Positions 15,776-24,896 of a DNA stretch of 64,000 nt are shown here, piece after piece. Every line of letters starts with the position of its first letter. The stretch's first letter is position 1. Under the pieces are notes generated by a model. It had not been told where the DNA came from, made no database searches, and was given only the letters and a program-made list of their open reading frames with translations. This DNA comes from Sphingobium sp. HWE2-09. GTDB taxonomy: Bacteria; Pseudomonadota; Alphaproteobacteria; Sphingomonadales; Sphingomonadaceae. Where the stretch lies: assembly GCF_035989265.1 (NCBI RefSeq), contig NZ_JAYKZX010000003.1, forward strand, positions 1,612,001 to 1,676,000, read 5' to 3'. The translations under genes were made by a program, and so were the position numbers.

Positions 15776-17272
15776 ATGATAAACCCCACGATTATCTCGA
15801 CCGGCAATGTAGGTCTCGACACGATCATCAAGGGAGGGGTGCCGGCCAATCGCCTCTACCTGCTGGAAGGCGCGCCGGGATCGGGCAAGACGACGCTGGC
15901 GCTGCAATATTTGCAGGAAGGCGTCCGGCTGGGTGAGCCGGTGCTCTACATCACCCTGTCAGAGACGCGCGAGGAATTGCAGGCGGTCGCCGCGTCACAC
16001 AATTGGACGCTGGACGGGTTCGACGTGTTCGAACTGGAATCGGCGGAGGATGTGTTCGGCGACGGGCGCGAACAGTCGATCATCCATCCGTGGGAAATGG
16101 AGCTGGGCGAAACCATTCGCCTGATCCAGGACGAGGTCGAACGGGTAAAGCCCAAGCGCGTGGTGTTCGACAGCCTGTCGGAAATGCGCCTACTGGCGCA
16201 AGACCCGCTGCGCTATCGCCGCCAGGTGCTGGCGCTTAAGCAATTTTTCTCTGGCCGGGAAACGACCGTGATCCTGGTGGACGACATGTCCGGATCGGCG
16301 GATTCGCGCGATGCGCATCTGCATAGCCTGTGCCATGGCGTCTTCACGCTGGAACGGCTGACGCTGGACTTCGGCGCGGCACGGCGCCGGATGCAGGTGC
16401 AAAAACTGCGCGGCGTGGATTTCACCGCTGGCTATCATGACATGATGATCCGCAAGGGCGGCGTCGACATCTTCCCACGCCTGATCGCCGCCGACCATCA
16501 TGTCGCCTTCACCGGCGACCTGGTGCAAAGTGGCGTGCCCGAACTGGACGCGCTGTTCGCCGGCGGACCGATGCGCGGGACCAGCGCGCTGATCACCGGG
16601 CCGGCCGGGTCGGGCAAGACCACCATCGCGCTGCAATATCTCTATTCCGCCTGCGAACGGGGCGAAGCGTGCACCTTGTTCGAATTTGACGAGCGGGTCG
16701 GCACGCTGATGACCCGCGCGACCGCGTTCGGACTGGATATCGGGCGGCATGTGGAAACGGGCTGCATGATGATCCAGCAGATCGACCCGGCGGAGATTTC
16801 ACCGGGCGAATTTGCCGCGCGCGTGCGGCATCAGGTGGAAGAACGCGGCGTTCGCATGATCGTGATCGACAGCCTCAACGGCTATATGGCGGCGATGCCC
16901 CAGGAACAGCAGTTGCTGCTCCAGATGCATGAACTGCTGTCATATCTCAGCCAGCGGGGCGTGGTGACCTTCCTCATCAATCCCCAGCACGGCCTGGTCG
17001 GCACGATGACGACCAGCCTCAATATCTCCTATGTCGCCGATTCCGTCGTGCTGCTGCGCTTTTTCGAAGCCGAGGGGCGCGTGCGCAAAGCGATTTCCAT
17101 CCTCAAGAACCGGGGCGGCGTGCATGAAGATGCGATCCGGGAGTTCCGCATCGATCGCAACGGCGTTCGCGTTGGCGAGCCGCTGACGAATTTCCGGGGG
17201 GTGTTGACCGGAACGCCTGAATATCGCGGCGCGGCTCTGCCGCTGATGGAAGATCGCACCGGTGACGCCTAG
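15776..17272 (+). CDS. Double-domain KaiC-like ATPase
   Basis: The product is 498 residues with two RecA-type KaiC domains in tandem. Walker A loops are GAPGSGKTT (about 32-40) and GPAGSGKTT (about 275-283). The first domain has Walker B RVVFDSLSEM and the SETREEL glutamates; the second has FEFDER and MIVIDSLNG. In cyanobacterial KaiC the second domain autophosphorylates adjacent Ser and Thr. The aligned site here reads NISYVADS, so Ser is kept and Thr is Tyr. There is no kaiA or kaiB nearby. The ATG at 15776 (MINPTIISTG) fits family N-termini better than an upstream ATG at 15668. Its last 11 bases overlap the histidine kinase gene, implying a signalling pair. Confidence 0.88.
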   Translation: MINPTIISTGNVGLDTIIKGGVPANRLYLLEGAPGSGKTTLALQYLQEGVRLGEPVLYITLSETREELQAVAASHNWTLDGFDVFELESAEDVFGDGREQSIIHPWEMELGETIRLIQDEVERVKPKRVVFDSLSEMRLLAQDPLRYRRQVLALKQFFSGRETTVILVDDMSGSADSRDAHLHSLCHGVFTLERLTLDFGAARRRMQVQKLRGVDFTAGYHDMMIRKGGVDIFPRLIAADHHVAFTGDLVQSGVPELDALFAGGPMRGTSALITGPAGSGKTTIALQYLYSACERGEACTLFEFDERVGTLMTRATAFGLDIGRHVETGCMMIQQIDPAEISPGEFAARVRHQVEERGVRMIVIDSLNGYMAAMPQEQQLLLQMHELLSYLSQRGVVTFLINPQHGLVGTMTTSLNISYVADSVVLLRFFEAEGRVRKAISILKNRGGVHEDAIREFRIDRNGVRVGEPLTNFRGVLTGTPEYRGAALPLMEDRTGDA

Positions 17273-19919
17273 CGGGATTGAGGAAGGGCATCGGCTGCTT
17301 GTCTGTGCGCCGTTCGGGCGCGATGCCGACAGCGTCGCCGGGCTGCTGGCCAAGGAATATTATGACGTCCGCATCTGCGCGAACGTCAGTGCGATCGCCG
17401 CCGGGCTGGACGAAAATGTCGGCGCGGTGCTGGTCACGGAAGAGGCGCTGGCCGGTGACCTGGCCCCGCTGCGCATGGCGTTGTTCGCGCAACCGGCCTG
17501 GTCGGATGTGCCGTTCATCCTGTTGAAGGCGCAACGGACCGGGCGCACCCCGACCGGTACGGCGATCCCGATCCGTCTGCTGGACATGGTCACCAATACG
17601 GTCGTGCTGGAACGGCCGCTGGGCGTCGCATCGCTGGTCAGCGCGATCGCGTCGGCCATGCGCGCGCGGCAGAAACAGTTTGAGATGCGCGACCGCATCG
17701 GCGAACTGGCGGACAGCGAAAGCCGCCTGCGCCTGGCGACCGCCGCCGCCGATATCGGCACATGGGATTATGATCCGGTCACCGGCGCGCTGCGCTGGGA
17801 CGCGCGGTGCAAGGCGATGTTCGGCCTGCCTGCCGACGCGCCCATCACCTATGACGGCAGCTTCATCGCGGGATTGCATCCCGACGATCGCGAGCGCGCC
17901 GATGCCGCGGTGAGCGCGGCGTTGGCGCCTGGCAGCGACGGATTGTTCGATATCGAATATCGCACCATCGGCCTGGAGGACGGTGTCGAACGCTGGATCG
18001 CCGCGCGCGGTGGCGCGGTGTTCGATGATGGCCGCGCGACGCGCTTCATCGGCACGGTGATCGACATTTCGCAGCCAAAACAGGCCGCCGCCGCGCTGGC
18101 CGCATCGGAAGCCGCGCTGCGCGAGGAAAGCCTGGCGCTCGACATTTTGAACCGAACGGGCGAGCGGGTCGCAGCCGAACTGGACCTGGACCGGCTGGTG
18201 CAGGCGGTGGTGGATGCCGGGCGCGAACTGACGGGCGCGGAGATCGGTGCCTTCTTCTACAACCGGACTGACGAAACGGGTGAAAGCTATCAGCTCTACA
18301 GCCTGTCGGGCGCGCCTATCGAAGCTTTTGCGGGCTTCCCGGTGCCGCGCAACACGACATTGTTCGGCCCAACCTTTACTGGGCAAGGCGTGGTGCGCTC
18401 CCCGGACATATTGCGCGATCCGCGCTACGGGCGCAACGATCCGCATTTCGGGATGCCGAAGGGGCATCTTAAGGTCGTATCCTATCTGGCCGTTCCGGTC
18501 ATCGCGCGGTCGGGGGATGTCATCGGCGGTCTGTTCTTCGGCCATGCCACCGCCGACCAGTTCGATGAACGATCCGAGCGGCTGGCCATGGGCCTGTCGG
18601 CGCAGGCTGCGATCGCGATCGACAATGCCCGGCTGATCCAAACGGCGCAGCGGCTGAACCAGACGCTGGAGCAGAAGGTCGCCGAACGCACCGCCGCTCT
18701 GGAGGCGGAAATGGTGAGCCGCGCCCGCGCCGAAGCCGCGTTGCGCCAGAGCCAGAAAATGGAGGCGGTCGGCCAGCTGACCGGCGGCATCGCCCATGAT
18801 TTCAACAATATGCTGACCGGTGTGATCGGCGGGCTGGATATCGTCAAGCGACGCATCGCGTCGGGCCGTTTCGATGATCTGGACCGGTTCATGGATGCGG
18901 CATCGGCGTCTGCCCAACGCGCGGCGGCACTAACCGCGCGGCTGCTCGCTTTCTCCCGTCGCCAGTCGCTCGACGCCCGGTCGGTGAACATCAACAGCCT
19001 CATCACCTCACTCAATGACCTGATCGCGCGGTCGGTTCATGAGAATATCCGGCTGAACATCGTTCCGGGCGTGGATGATCCCCATGCCGTGGTCGATCCC
19101 AACCAGCTGGAAAACGCGATCCTGAACCTGGCGATCAATGCGCGCGATGCGATGCCCGATGGCGGGCAATTGACCGTCGAAGTCAGCGCGATCGAACTGG
19201 ACGCAGCCTATGCGGCGGCCATCCCCGAGGTCGATGCGGGCCATTATGTCGTGATCGCGGTATCCGACACCGGCGTCGGGATGCCGCCGGACGTCATCGA
19301 CAAGGTGTTCGAACCCTTTTTCACCACCAAGCCGATCGGCCAGGGTACGGGCCTTGGCCTGTCGATGGTCTATGGGTTTGCCCGGCAGTCGGGCGGGCAG
19401 GTGCGCATTCACAGCCAGCCGGGCATGGGCACGTCGGTGAAACTCTATCTGCCGTCGGGCGAAGCCGTGACCAGCGCGGCCGACGCCGGGCCGCACGCCA
19501 TTCAGGAAGGCCATGGCCAGACCGTGCTGGTGGTCGAAGACGATCCGTCGGTGCGCCTGCTGGTGCGCGAAGTGCTGGACGAGTTGCGCTATGTGCCGGT
19601 GGAGGCCTGCGACGCCAGCGAAGCCATCCCAATCCTGCAATCCGCGCGCCCGATCGACCTGATGGTGTCCGATGTCGGCCTGCCGGGCATGAACGGGCGG
19701 CAACTGGCGGAGGTCGCACGCGAACATCGCCCCAATTTGCCGATCCTGTTCGTCACCGGCTATGCCGAGAATGCAGCGGTCAGGGCGGGCTTTCTGGGCG
19801 ACAATATGGGCATGATCACCAAGCCCTTTGCGCTGGATGCCCTTGCGGCGAAGATCGACGAAATGATCGCCGATAAAGGTGATCGGGACCGCGTCGCTAC
19901 GACCGAAGCGCAGGCTTAG
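17262..19919 (+). CDS. Hybrid sensor histidine kinase (pseudo-receiver, PAS, GAF, HisKA, HATPase, receiver)
   Basis: The product is 885 residues. An N-terminal receiver-like domain (about 10-120) lacks a clear phospho-acceptor. A PAS domain (about 150-275) and a GAF domain (about 300-455) follow, then a coiled segment. HisKA has His512 in [12 protein letters not shown]. The HATPase domain has the N box [10 protein letters not shown], a DTGVGM G1 box and [13 protein letters not shown]-terminal receiver carries Asp804 in [11 protein letters not shown]. There is no membrane segment, so it is a soluble sensor that should phosphorylate its own receiver. The GTG start lies inside the KaiC-like gene. 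Its stop overlaps the convergent anti-sigma stop by 4 bases. Confidence 0.92.
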   Translation: MTPSGIEEGHRLLVCAPFGRDADSVAGLLAKEYYDVRICANVSAIAAGLDENVGAVLVTEEALAGDLAPLRMALFAQPAWSDVPFILLKAQRTGRTPTGTAIPIRLLDMVTNTVVLERPLGVASLVSAIASAMRARQKQFEMRDRIGELADSESRLRLATAAADIGTWDYDPVTGALRWDARCKAMFGLPADAPITYDGSFIAGLHPDDRERADAAVSAALAPGSDGLFDIEYRTIGLEDGVERWIAARGGAVFDDGRATRFIGTVIDISQPKQAAAALAASEAALREESLALDILNRTGERVAAELDLDRLVQAVVDAGRELTGAEIGAFFYNRTDETGESYQLYSLSGAPIEAFAGFPVPRNTTLFGPTFTGQGVVRSPDILRDPRYGRNDPHFGMPKGHLKVVSYLAVPVIARSGDVIGGLFFGHATADQFDERSERLAMGLSAQAAIAIDNARLIQTAQRLNQTLEQKVAERTAALEAEMVSRARAEAALRQSQKMEAVGQLTGGIAHDFNNMLTGVIGGLDIVKRRIASGRFDDLDRFMDAASASAQRAAALTARLLAFSRRQSLDARSVNINSLITSLNDLIARSVHENIRLNIVPGVDDPHAVVDPNQLENAILNLAINARDAMPDGGQLTVEVSAIELDAAYAAAIPEVDAGHYVVIAVSDTGVGMPPDVIDKVFEPFFTTKPIGQGTGLGLSMVYGFARQSGGQVRIHSQPGMGTSVKLYLPSGEAVTSAADAGPHAIQEGHGQTVLVVEDDPSVRLLVREVLDELRYVPVEACDASEAIPILQSARPIDLMVSDVGLPGMNGRQLAEVAREHRPNLPILFVTGYAENAAVRAGFLGDNMGMITKPFALDALAAKIDEMIADKGDRDRVATTEAQA

Positions 19920-20605
19920 CGCCAGTCCTTTGCCTTGGCCGCCTGTTCGCCTGCCGCATCCACGGGGGCGCCGGCGATCAACGCCTCGACGGTCGCCATG
20001 ACTCGCGCGTCGGCGGAGGAGGCCTGGCGGTAGGCAGCGCCCTGCCCGGCGCCCGGCAACGCCTGCTGCACCTGCCACCCGTCGCCTTCGCGACAGGCGA
20101 CGCCCGCCAATGCGCCATCGAAGCTGCGGCACCAACCGCCGCCCTTGCGTTGGAAGGTCAGCCCGATGCGAATCGGCGCGTCCCCCTGCGCCGACGCCAG
20201 TTGGTCGTTCAGCGCGGTCGCGAGCGATCCCTGCGCCACCATCATGCCGTCCCGAACACCGATGGTCCCGGCGTCCGATCCAGACAGGCGGCCCAAGCCA
20301 AGGCCCAGCACCAGGCTGGCGGCGATCGCCCCGCCCATCGCCCAGCCACCCCAGCGCCGGGATGGTCGCGCAATCGGCGTGACCGTAGCGCCAGTCTCCA
20401 GCAAGGCGCGCAGCCGGTCGGGTACGGGTTCTTCCGCCACCGGGGCATAATGGTCGCTTAGCCGGTCGCGCAACCGCCGATGCTGCGCCAGCCGTTCGGC
20501 CAGCGCCGGGTCGTCGGCCACGGCGCGCTCCACCCGGCGACGATTGACCTCATCCAGTTCGCCGTCGACCAGCGCCATCAGCATGGCTTCGTCGATCATG
20601 GTCAT
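19916..20605 (-). CDS. Membrane anti-sigma factor partner of the ECF sigma factor
   Basis: The product is 229 residues. The N-terminal MTMIDEAMLMALVDGELDEV is the anti-sigma helix region typical of transmembrane sigma regulators. It lacks the HxxxCxxC zinc motif, so it is not a zinc-binding ZAS type. One membrane segment (GGAIAASLVLGLGLGRL, about 95-115) separates it from a periplasmic domain with two Cys residues. ATG overlaps the sigma stop (ATGA), the normal co-translated arrangement. It probably holds the sigma factor at the membrane until an envelope signal arrives. Confidence 0.82.
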   Translation of the reverse strand: MTMIDEAMLMALVDGELDEVNRRRVERAVADDPALAERLAQHRRLRDRLSDHYAPVAEEPVPDRLRALLETGATVTPIARPSRRWGGWAMGGAIAASLVLGLGLGRLSGSDAGTIGVRDGMMVAQGSLATALNDQLASAQGDAPIRIGLTFQRKGGGWCRSFDGALAGVACREGDGWQVQQALPGAGQGAAYRQASSADARVMATVEALIAGAPVDAAGEQAAKAKDWR

Positions 20606-21090
20606 GCCGCCTCTCCCATCAATGCCATCAACGCGCCGCGACCGCGCACCAGTCGCGACGTAAGGGTTCCCATCGGCACACCCAGCACGGCCGCCGCTTC
20701 TTTGTAGGACAGCCCTTCCACCAGCACGAGCGCGATGGCTTCGCGCTGCTCGTCCGGCAACGCCTGCATCGCCCGGTCGACGTCGGACAGCATCATATGT
20801 GCCTCCACATCGCGGTCCCCGGCATGGCTGACATGCGCGCCCGCCTCTTCGGGGGCGAAGGTCTTGGCCGCGCGTTGCCGCGCGCGGGCTTCGTCTATCC
20901 ACAGGTTGCGCATGATCCGGTACATCCAACTATCCAGACGGGTGCCCGGCTGCCATTGATCGCGCGCCTTCAGCCCGCGTTCAAGCGCCGCCTGGCACAG
21001 ATCGTCGCCATCGGCGCGGTCGTGCGACAGGCTGGCGGCGAAGCGCCGCAATCTTGGCAGGATCGCCAGCAGGTCGCTTTCGAATGACAT
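20602..21090 (-). CDS. ECF-type RNA polymerase sigma factor
   Basis: The product is 162 residues with region 2 (DDLCQAALERGLKARDQW, then RLDSWMYRIMRNLWIDEAR) and region 4 (LPDEQREAIALVLVEGLSYK followed by EAAAVLGVPMGTLTSRL). Regions 1 and 3 are absent, as in ECF sigma factors. ATG 21090 is chosen from the usual MSFESDLLAILPRLRRFA start; a much longer upstream extension is not credible. The gene is divergent from an exported serine protease and heads a two-gene operon with the anti-sigma factor. It may control itself and the protease through the inverted repeat at 21115-21146. Confidence 0.93.
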   Translation of the reverse strand: MSFESDLLAILPRLRRFAASLSHDRADGDDLCQAALERGLKARDQWQPGTRLDSWMYRIMRNLWIDEARARQRAAKTFAPEEAGAHVSHAGDRDVEAHMMLSDVDRAMQALPDEQREAIALVLVEGLSYKEAAAVLGVPMGTLTSRLVRGRGALMALMGEAA

Positions 21091-21114
21091 CGATACTCCG
21101 TCATCAGGGTTCGG

Positions 21115-21146
21115 GGATGAAACGCCCCAGCCCGTCCGTTTCATCC
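21115..21146. promoter_or_regulatory. Perfect inverted repeat in the sigma/protease divergent promoter
   Basis: GGATGAAACG (21115-21124) and CGTTTCATCC (21137-21146) form a perfect 10-base inverted repeat with a 12-base spacer. It lies in the gap between the ECF sigma start (21090, minus) and the protease start (21218, plus). The symmetric placement could present the same promoter element to both directions, or be an operator. The assignment is inference. Confidence 0.5.
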
Positions 21147-21217
21147 ATCGAGACGAGACAGATGGATATTTTTTAGCCATGGATGATCCGGCTGGCGAGA
21201 GGATCGATGAGACCGAC

Positions 21218-22474
21218 ATGAGAATGACGCGCGCCTGGATGATCGCGGGCATGATGATGATCGCACCATCCGCCACGCAGGCGCAATTGCTGCCGGGCGG
21301 CGGTGGATTGGGCGGTGGGTTGGACAGGATCGGGCAGGCCGTGCCGGATACGCTCGGACGGGTCGGTGGCGCTGTGGACGCCGCCGATCTCGATCGTCTG
21401 TCGCCCACGCGTCTGGCGGACCGGCTGGTCGCGGCGCGCGCCGCGCGGATTGGCGACCTGTTGCAGCGCCACGGCGACAGCATCGAATTGGACGATCGGC
21501 GCGAACCCGCGCGACGCGGCGTCATATTATTGACCGGTGCGGACGATGCGGCTCTGGCGGCATTGCGGAGCGCCGGTTTTGGCGTGGAGAGCGACAGGAT
21601 CGAAGGCATCGACCTGCCGATCGCCCGCATCATCCCGCCAGCAGGTCGCACCTTGGCGAAGGCGCTGCGTGAGGTTCGCAAGATAGCGCCCGGGGCGCAG
21701 GCGAGTGCGGACAATCTTTATTTCCCCAGCGGCGCGGCCCTGCCGATCGCCACCGGCGCTCTGGCGGGCGGCGGCCGGGTGGCGGGGCGCATCGCGGGGC
21801 TGATCGATGGCGGCGTGGGGCGGCACCCGGCGCTGACCGGGGCGATCGAGCAGCGCGGCTTTGCGGCGGGCGCACCGCGCGCCAGCGCCCATGGCACGGC
21901 CGTTGCCTCCCTCATCAGCGGAGATGGAACGATACGCGGTGCCGCGCCCGGCGCGCCGCTGCTGGTCGCCGACGTCTATGGCGACGATCCGGCAGGCGGC
22001 GGCGCCTTCGCCATCGTCCGCGCGCTGGGCTGGATGGCGGCGCGCGGCGCCAGAGTCGTGACAATCAGCTTGGTCGGCCCGGCCAATCCGCTGCTCGACG
22101 GTGCGATCCGCCTGGCGCGGGACAAGGGTGTGACGGTCGTCGCGGCGGTCGGCAATGACGGCCCGGCCGCGCCGCCCGCCTATCCCGCCTCCTACCCTGC
22201 CGTCATCGCCGTCACCGGCATAGACGGACGCGGACGCATCCTGCCCGAAGCCGGGCGAGCGACTCATGTCGATTTCGCCGCACCGGGCGCGGATATGGCG
22301 GCGGCCAATGTGGATGGCGGCAAGGGCGCGGTGCGCGGCACCAGCTTCGCTACGCCGCTGGTCGCGGGACGGCTGCTCGTGCGCGGCAGCATCGACACGC
22401 TCCGGGCGGAAGCGACTGTGCGAGCCGGAGGCAAGACGCCGATCATTTGCGGCGATTGCAGAAATCGCGATTGA
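21218..22474 (+). CDS. Exported S8 family (subtilisin-like) serine protease
   Basis: The product is 418 residues from ATG 21218, which gives a clean signal peptide (MRMTRAWMIAGMMMIAPSAT, cleaved near AQA-Q); an ATG at 21179 would put 13 polar residues in front. The catalytic triad is visible: Asp197 in GLIDGGVG, His225 in AHGTAVASL and Ser376 in GTSFATP. Asn313 (VGND) supplies the oxyanion hole. A glycine-rich segment follows the signal peptide and a pro-region of about 150 residues precedes the protease domain. It is divergent from the ECF sigma operon and upstream of a glycine-rich exported protein with a similar mature N-terminus. Confidence 0.9.
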   Translation: MRMTRAWMIAGMMMIAPSATQAQLLPGGGGLGGGLDRIGQAVPDTLGRVGGAVDAADLDRLSPTRLADRLVAARAARIGDLLQRHGDSIELDDRREPARRGVILLTGADDAALAALRSAGFGVESDRIEGIDLPIARIIPPAGRTLAKALREVRKIAPGAQASADNLYFPSGAALPIATGALAGGGRVAGRIAGLIDGGVGRHPALTGAIEQRGFAAGAPRASAHGTAVASLISGDGTIRGAAPGAPLLVADVYGDDPAGGGAFAIVRALGWMAARGARVVTISLVGPANPLLDGAIRLARDKGVTVVAAVGNDGPAAPPAYPASYPAVIAVTGIDGRGRILPEAGRATHVDFAAPGADMAAANVDGGKGAVRGTSFATPLVAGRLLVRGSIDTLRAEATVRAGGKTPIICGDCRNRD

Positions 22475-22575
22475 ACTTCAGTGACTTGATATTTTTCTTA
22501 TGTGTCAGGGATTAAAGCCCTGCCCCCTCCCGTTCTCCCTTCATCGGATCAATAAGCCTTTGAAGGAGACGCGTG

Positions 22576-23271
22576 ATGAAAGCCAAGTTCCTGATCGTAA
22601 CCGCCTGCCTTGCCGCGCTGACGGCAGCGCCTGCCTCGGCCCAGCTGCTGGGTGGCGGTGGTGGCGGCGGCTTGGGTGGATCGCTGGGCGGTTTGGGCGG
22701 CGGTGGCCTTGGCGGGTCGCTGGGCGGCACGCTTGGTGGTTCGGGCAGTCTGGATCGCAGCATCGACCTCGACAATGGCCGTGTCGGCGCCAGCGGATCG
22801 AGCCGTGGTCGGGCCGATGGCGCGGCAACCGGTTCGGCGACGCGCCAAGGCAAGACCCGCAGCGGCAGCGCATCAGGGTCCGCCAGCGGATCGGCCGATG
22901 GCGGCCTGGCGGTCGATACGGTGGGGACCAGCGACGCGCGCAACGCCGTCGGCGCGGTGCGCGACCGGACCGGTGAGACGGTCGGGACCGCGCGGGATCG
23001 GGCGACCGAAACCGCCACCGCCGTGCGGGATCGTGCCACCACTACCGTCGCCAATACACGCGATCGGGCAGGCAATGCCGTCAACGCCACGCGCGACCGT
23101 GCTTCGGGTGTCGCCAATGGTGCGGGATCGACAGCGGGCAATGCTGTCGGTCGGGCGCAAGGCACCCTCGACAATAGCGCGTCGATCGACGCCAGCGGCC
23201 AGCTTTCGGGCAGCGCTTCCGGCCAAGGCGCGACGAGCGCCACCCCTTCTCCCAATCAGGCGGACGATTGA
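22576..23271 (+). CDS. Exported glycine-rich protein with 11-residue LEA-like tandem repeats
   Basis: The product is 231 residues with an AAGGAG site 7 bases before ATG. A signal peptide (cleavage near ASA-Q23) is followed by a Gly/Leu/Ser-rich stretch of GGLGGSLGG units to about residue 57. A Ser/Gly/Ala-rich linker comes next, then five tandem 11-residue units of the type xRDRxxxxxxx at residues 128-182. Hydrophilic 11-mers of this sort are seen in group 3 LEA and related desiccation or stress proteins and form amphipathic helices. I do not recognise a named family. It may be co-expressed with the subtilase 100 bases upstream. Confidence 0.85.
   Translation: MKAKFLIVTACLAALTAAPASAQLLGGGGGGGLGGSLGGLGGGGLGGSLGGTLGGSGSLDRSIDLDNGRVGASGSSRGRADGAATGSATRQGKTRSGSASGSASGSADGGLAVDTVGTSDARNAVGAVRDRTGETVGTARDRATETATAVRDRATTTVANTRDRAGNAVNATRDRASGVANGAGSTAGNAVGRAQGTLDNSASIDASGQLSGSASGQGATSATPSPNQADD
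22957..23121 (+). repeat. Five tandem 33-base (11-codon) repeats inside the glycine-rich protein gene
   Basis: The units are VRDRTGETVGT, ARDRATETATA, VRDRATTTVAN, TRDRAGNAVNA and TRDRASGVANG, exactly 11 residues each. Arg-Asp-Arg is fixed at positions 2-4, with Ala/Thr and small residues elsewhere. Flanking sequence (NAVGA before, AGSTAGNAVGR after) looks like degenerate further units. The codons differ between units, so the protein period is selected rather than a recent DNA slippage. Confidence 0.85.
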
Positions 23272-23339
23272 CCCCGCACGGGGCTGCACGCGGGTAGCGG
23301 TCACGTTCCAAGCCGCCGCCCGACGCCCCACCGCCTGAC

Positions 23340-23376
23340 GAACGGGTCGGCAGCCTTTCAGGCCGCCGGCCCGTTC
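23340..23376. terminator. Hairpin between convergent genes
   Basis: GAACGGGTCGGC (23340-23351) pairs with GCCGGCCCGTTC (23365-23376), a 12-base stem with one G-T wobble and a 13-base loop. It lies between the converging ends of the glycine-rich gene and the pentapeptide-repeat gene. No clear T run follows on either strand, so termination is plausible but not certain. Confidence 0.45.
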
Positions 23377-23387
23377 AACGTTGCATG

Positions 23388-24077
23388 TCAGCGTACGTTC
23401 AACCCAAGTTCGCCCAGCAACTGCCCGGCCTGCTCGCGCGAGATGGTCGCGCCACGGAACAGTCCGGCATTGACCAGCCGCAATCCGCCAATGTCCGCAC
23501 CGCGCAAATCGGCGCCATCGAAGCGGCAGCCGTCCAGCGTCGCATCGCGCAGGCTGCAGCCGTCGAACAAGGTGCCGCGAAAATCGCATTTGGCGAGGTC
23601 CGCCTGGCTGAAATCGACGGCCTTCAAGACCTGCTTGCGAAAGGAAAAGCCGGGCAGTCGCGCATTGACCAGCAACGTCTCGACAAATTGCACGTCGAGC
23701 GCGCTCGCATCGCTCAGGTCCGCGCCGGTCAACTTGCACCGTTCGAATATCGCGCCGAACAGCTTCGCGCGCCGCAGCACAGCATTGTTGAGATCGCAGG
23801 CGACAAACGCCGCTTCGCGCAGGTCCGCGCCGGCCAATTGTACGAACCCGCCGCGGCAGGATTGCCAACGTGTCCCGTCCAGCTTCGCGCCGGTAAAGTC
23901 GGTGTGGCGGATCTGGCAGCGTTCGAAAATCCAGCGGGACAGGTCCAGCCCGGACAGGTCGGCCTCATCCAGATCGCAATCGATCAGATGGGCTGGCAAG
24001 CTCTTGGCCAGGGGCGCAATGTCGGCCCGGCCCAGCGTCTGTTCGCTTAAGGATCGATCGGCAAACAGGTCATCCAT
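23388..24077 (-). CDS. Pentapeptide-repeat protein
   Basis: The product is 229 residues made almost wholly of A(D/N)LxX pentapeptides, for example DEADLSGLDLSRW, GADLREAAFVACDLNNAVL, GADLSDASAL, QADLAKCDFRGTLF and GADLRGADIGGLRL. Such repeats fold as a right-handed quadrilateral beta-helix. Some family members (Qnr, MfpA, McbG) mimic DNA and protect gyrase, but most have no known role and nothing here distinguishes them. There is no signal peptide. A short helical C-terminus (ISREQAGQLLGELGLNVR) could be a dimerisation element. It is transcribed alone on the minus strand downstream of ctrA. Confidence 0.88.
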   Translation of the reverse strand: MDDLFADRSLSEQTLGRADIAPLAKSLPAHLIDCDLDEADLSGLDLSRWIFERCQIRHTDFTGAKLDGTRWQSCRGGFVQLAGADLREAAFVACDLNNAVLRRAKLFGAIFERCKLTGADLSDASALDVQFVETLLVNARLPGFSFRKQVLKAVDFSQADLAKCDFRGTLFDGCSLRDATLDGCRFDGADLRGADIGGLRLVNAGLFRGATISREQAGQLLGELGLNVR

Positions 24078-24127
24078 GGTCTTGCCTTAGCCACAAGCGC
24101 CCGAATGATCCACGGTTCAAAACGGAA

Positions 24128-24157
24128 AAGGCCGACGCCCTTTCGGACATCGGCCTT
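24128..24157 (-). terminator. Intrinsic terminator of ctrA
   Basis: Read on the minus strand, AAGGCCGA and TCGGCCTT form an 8-base GC-rich stem around a 14-base loop, followed at once by TTCC. It begins 32 bases after the ctrA stop. The hairpin-plus-T form and location make it the likely end of the ctrA transcript. Confidence 0.7.
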
Positions 24158-24188
24158 CTTCACCCCCCGATGAACCCCGCTGTTAAGA

Positions 24189-24896
24189 TCAGGCGACCTT
24201 GGCCTGTTCTTCCACGATTTCGTCCGGATCGCGCAGCACATAGCCGCGGCCCCAGACCGTCTCGATATAATTGTCGCCGCTGCACGCCAACGCCAATTTC
24301 TTGCGCAGCTTGCAGATGAACACGTCGATGATCTTGAGTTCCGGCTCGTCCATCCCGCCATAAAGGTGGTTCAGGAACATTTCCTTGGTCAGCGTCGTGC
24401 CCTTGCGGAGCGACAGCAGCTCCAGCATCGCATATTCCTTGCCGGTCAGGTGGACGCGATTGCCGTCCACTTCCACCGTCTTGGCGTCCAGGTTGACGGC
24501 CAGCTTGCCGGTGCGGATGACCGACTGGCTATGCCCCTTGGACCGGCGCACCACGGCGTGGATACGAGCGATCAGCTCTTCGCGATGGAAAGGCTTGGTC
24601 ACATAATCGTCGGCGCCGAAGCCGAAGGAGCGGACCTTGCTGTCCATTTCGGCGATGCCCGACAGGATCAGCACCGGCGTCTGCACCTTGGCCGCGCGCA
24701 ATTTCTTGAGCACGTCATAGCCGTGCATGTCGGGCAGATTCAGGTCCAGGCAGATGATGTCATAATCATACAGCTTGCCCAGATCGAGGCCTTCCTCACC
24801 CAGGTCGGTCGTATAGACATTGAAGCCTTCGGTCGTGAGCATCAGCTCGATCGCCTTGGCGGTGGTCGGTTCGTCCTCGATCAGCAGCACGCGCAT
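24189..24896 (-). CDS. ctrA: Cell-cycle response regulator CtrA
   Basis: CtrA is the alphaproteobacterial OmpR-type master regulator that binds TTAA-N7-TTAA sites and controls cell-cycle, motility and, in some species, replication genes. The 235-residue product has the receiver starting [20 protein letters not shown] with Asp51 as phospho-acceptor (CLDLNLPD) and Lys in [11 protein letters not shown]. The winged-helix domain carries the near-invariant [20 protein letters not shown] and [15 protein letters not shown]. The tail ends EEQAKVA, a hydrophobic end compatible with ClpXP turnover. ATG 24896 is chosen because the protein then begins at the canonical MRVLL. Confidence 0.97.
   Translation of the reverse strand: MRVLLIEDEPTTAKAIELMLTTEGFNVYTTDLGEEGLDLGKLYDYDIICLDLNLPDMHGYDVLKKLRAAKVQTPVLILSGIAEMDSKVRSFGFGADDYVTKPFHREELIARIHAVVRRSKGHSQSVIRTGKLAVNLDAKTVEVDGNRVHLTGKEYAMLELLSLRKGTTLTKEMFLNHLYGGMDEPELKIIDVFICKLRKKLALACSGDNYIETVWGRGYVLRDPDEIVEEQAKVA

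Noticed and set aside
22957-23121. A CRISPR-like direct repeat array.
   Set aside because: The period is 33 bases with no unique spacers, lies in frame inside a coding region and is conserved at protein level only.
22512-23255. A minus-strand open frame rich in Pro/Arg/Ala opposite the glycine-rich gene.
   Set aside because: It is a shadow of the repeat-rich plus-strand gene, which has a good ribosome-binding site and signal peptide.
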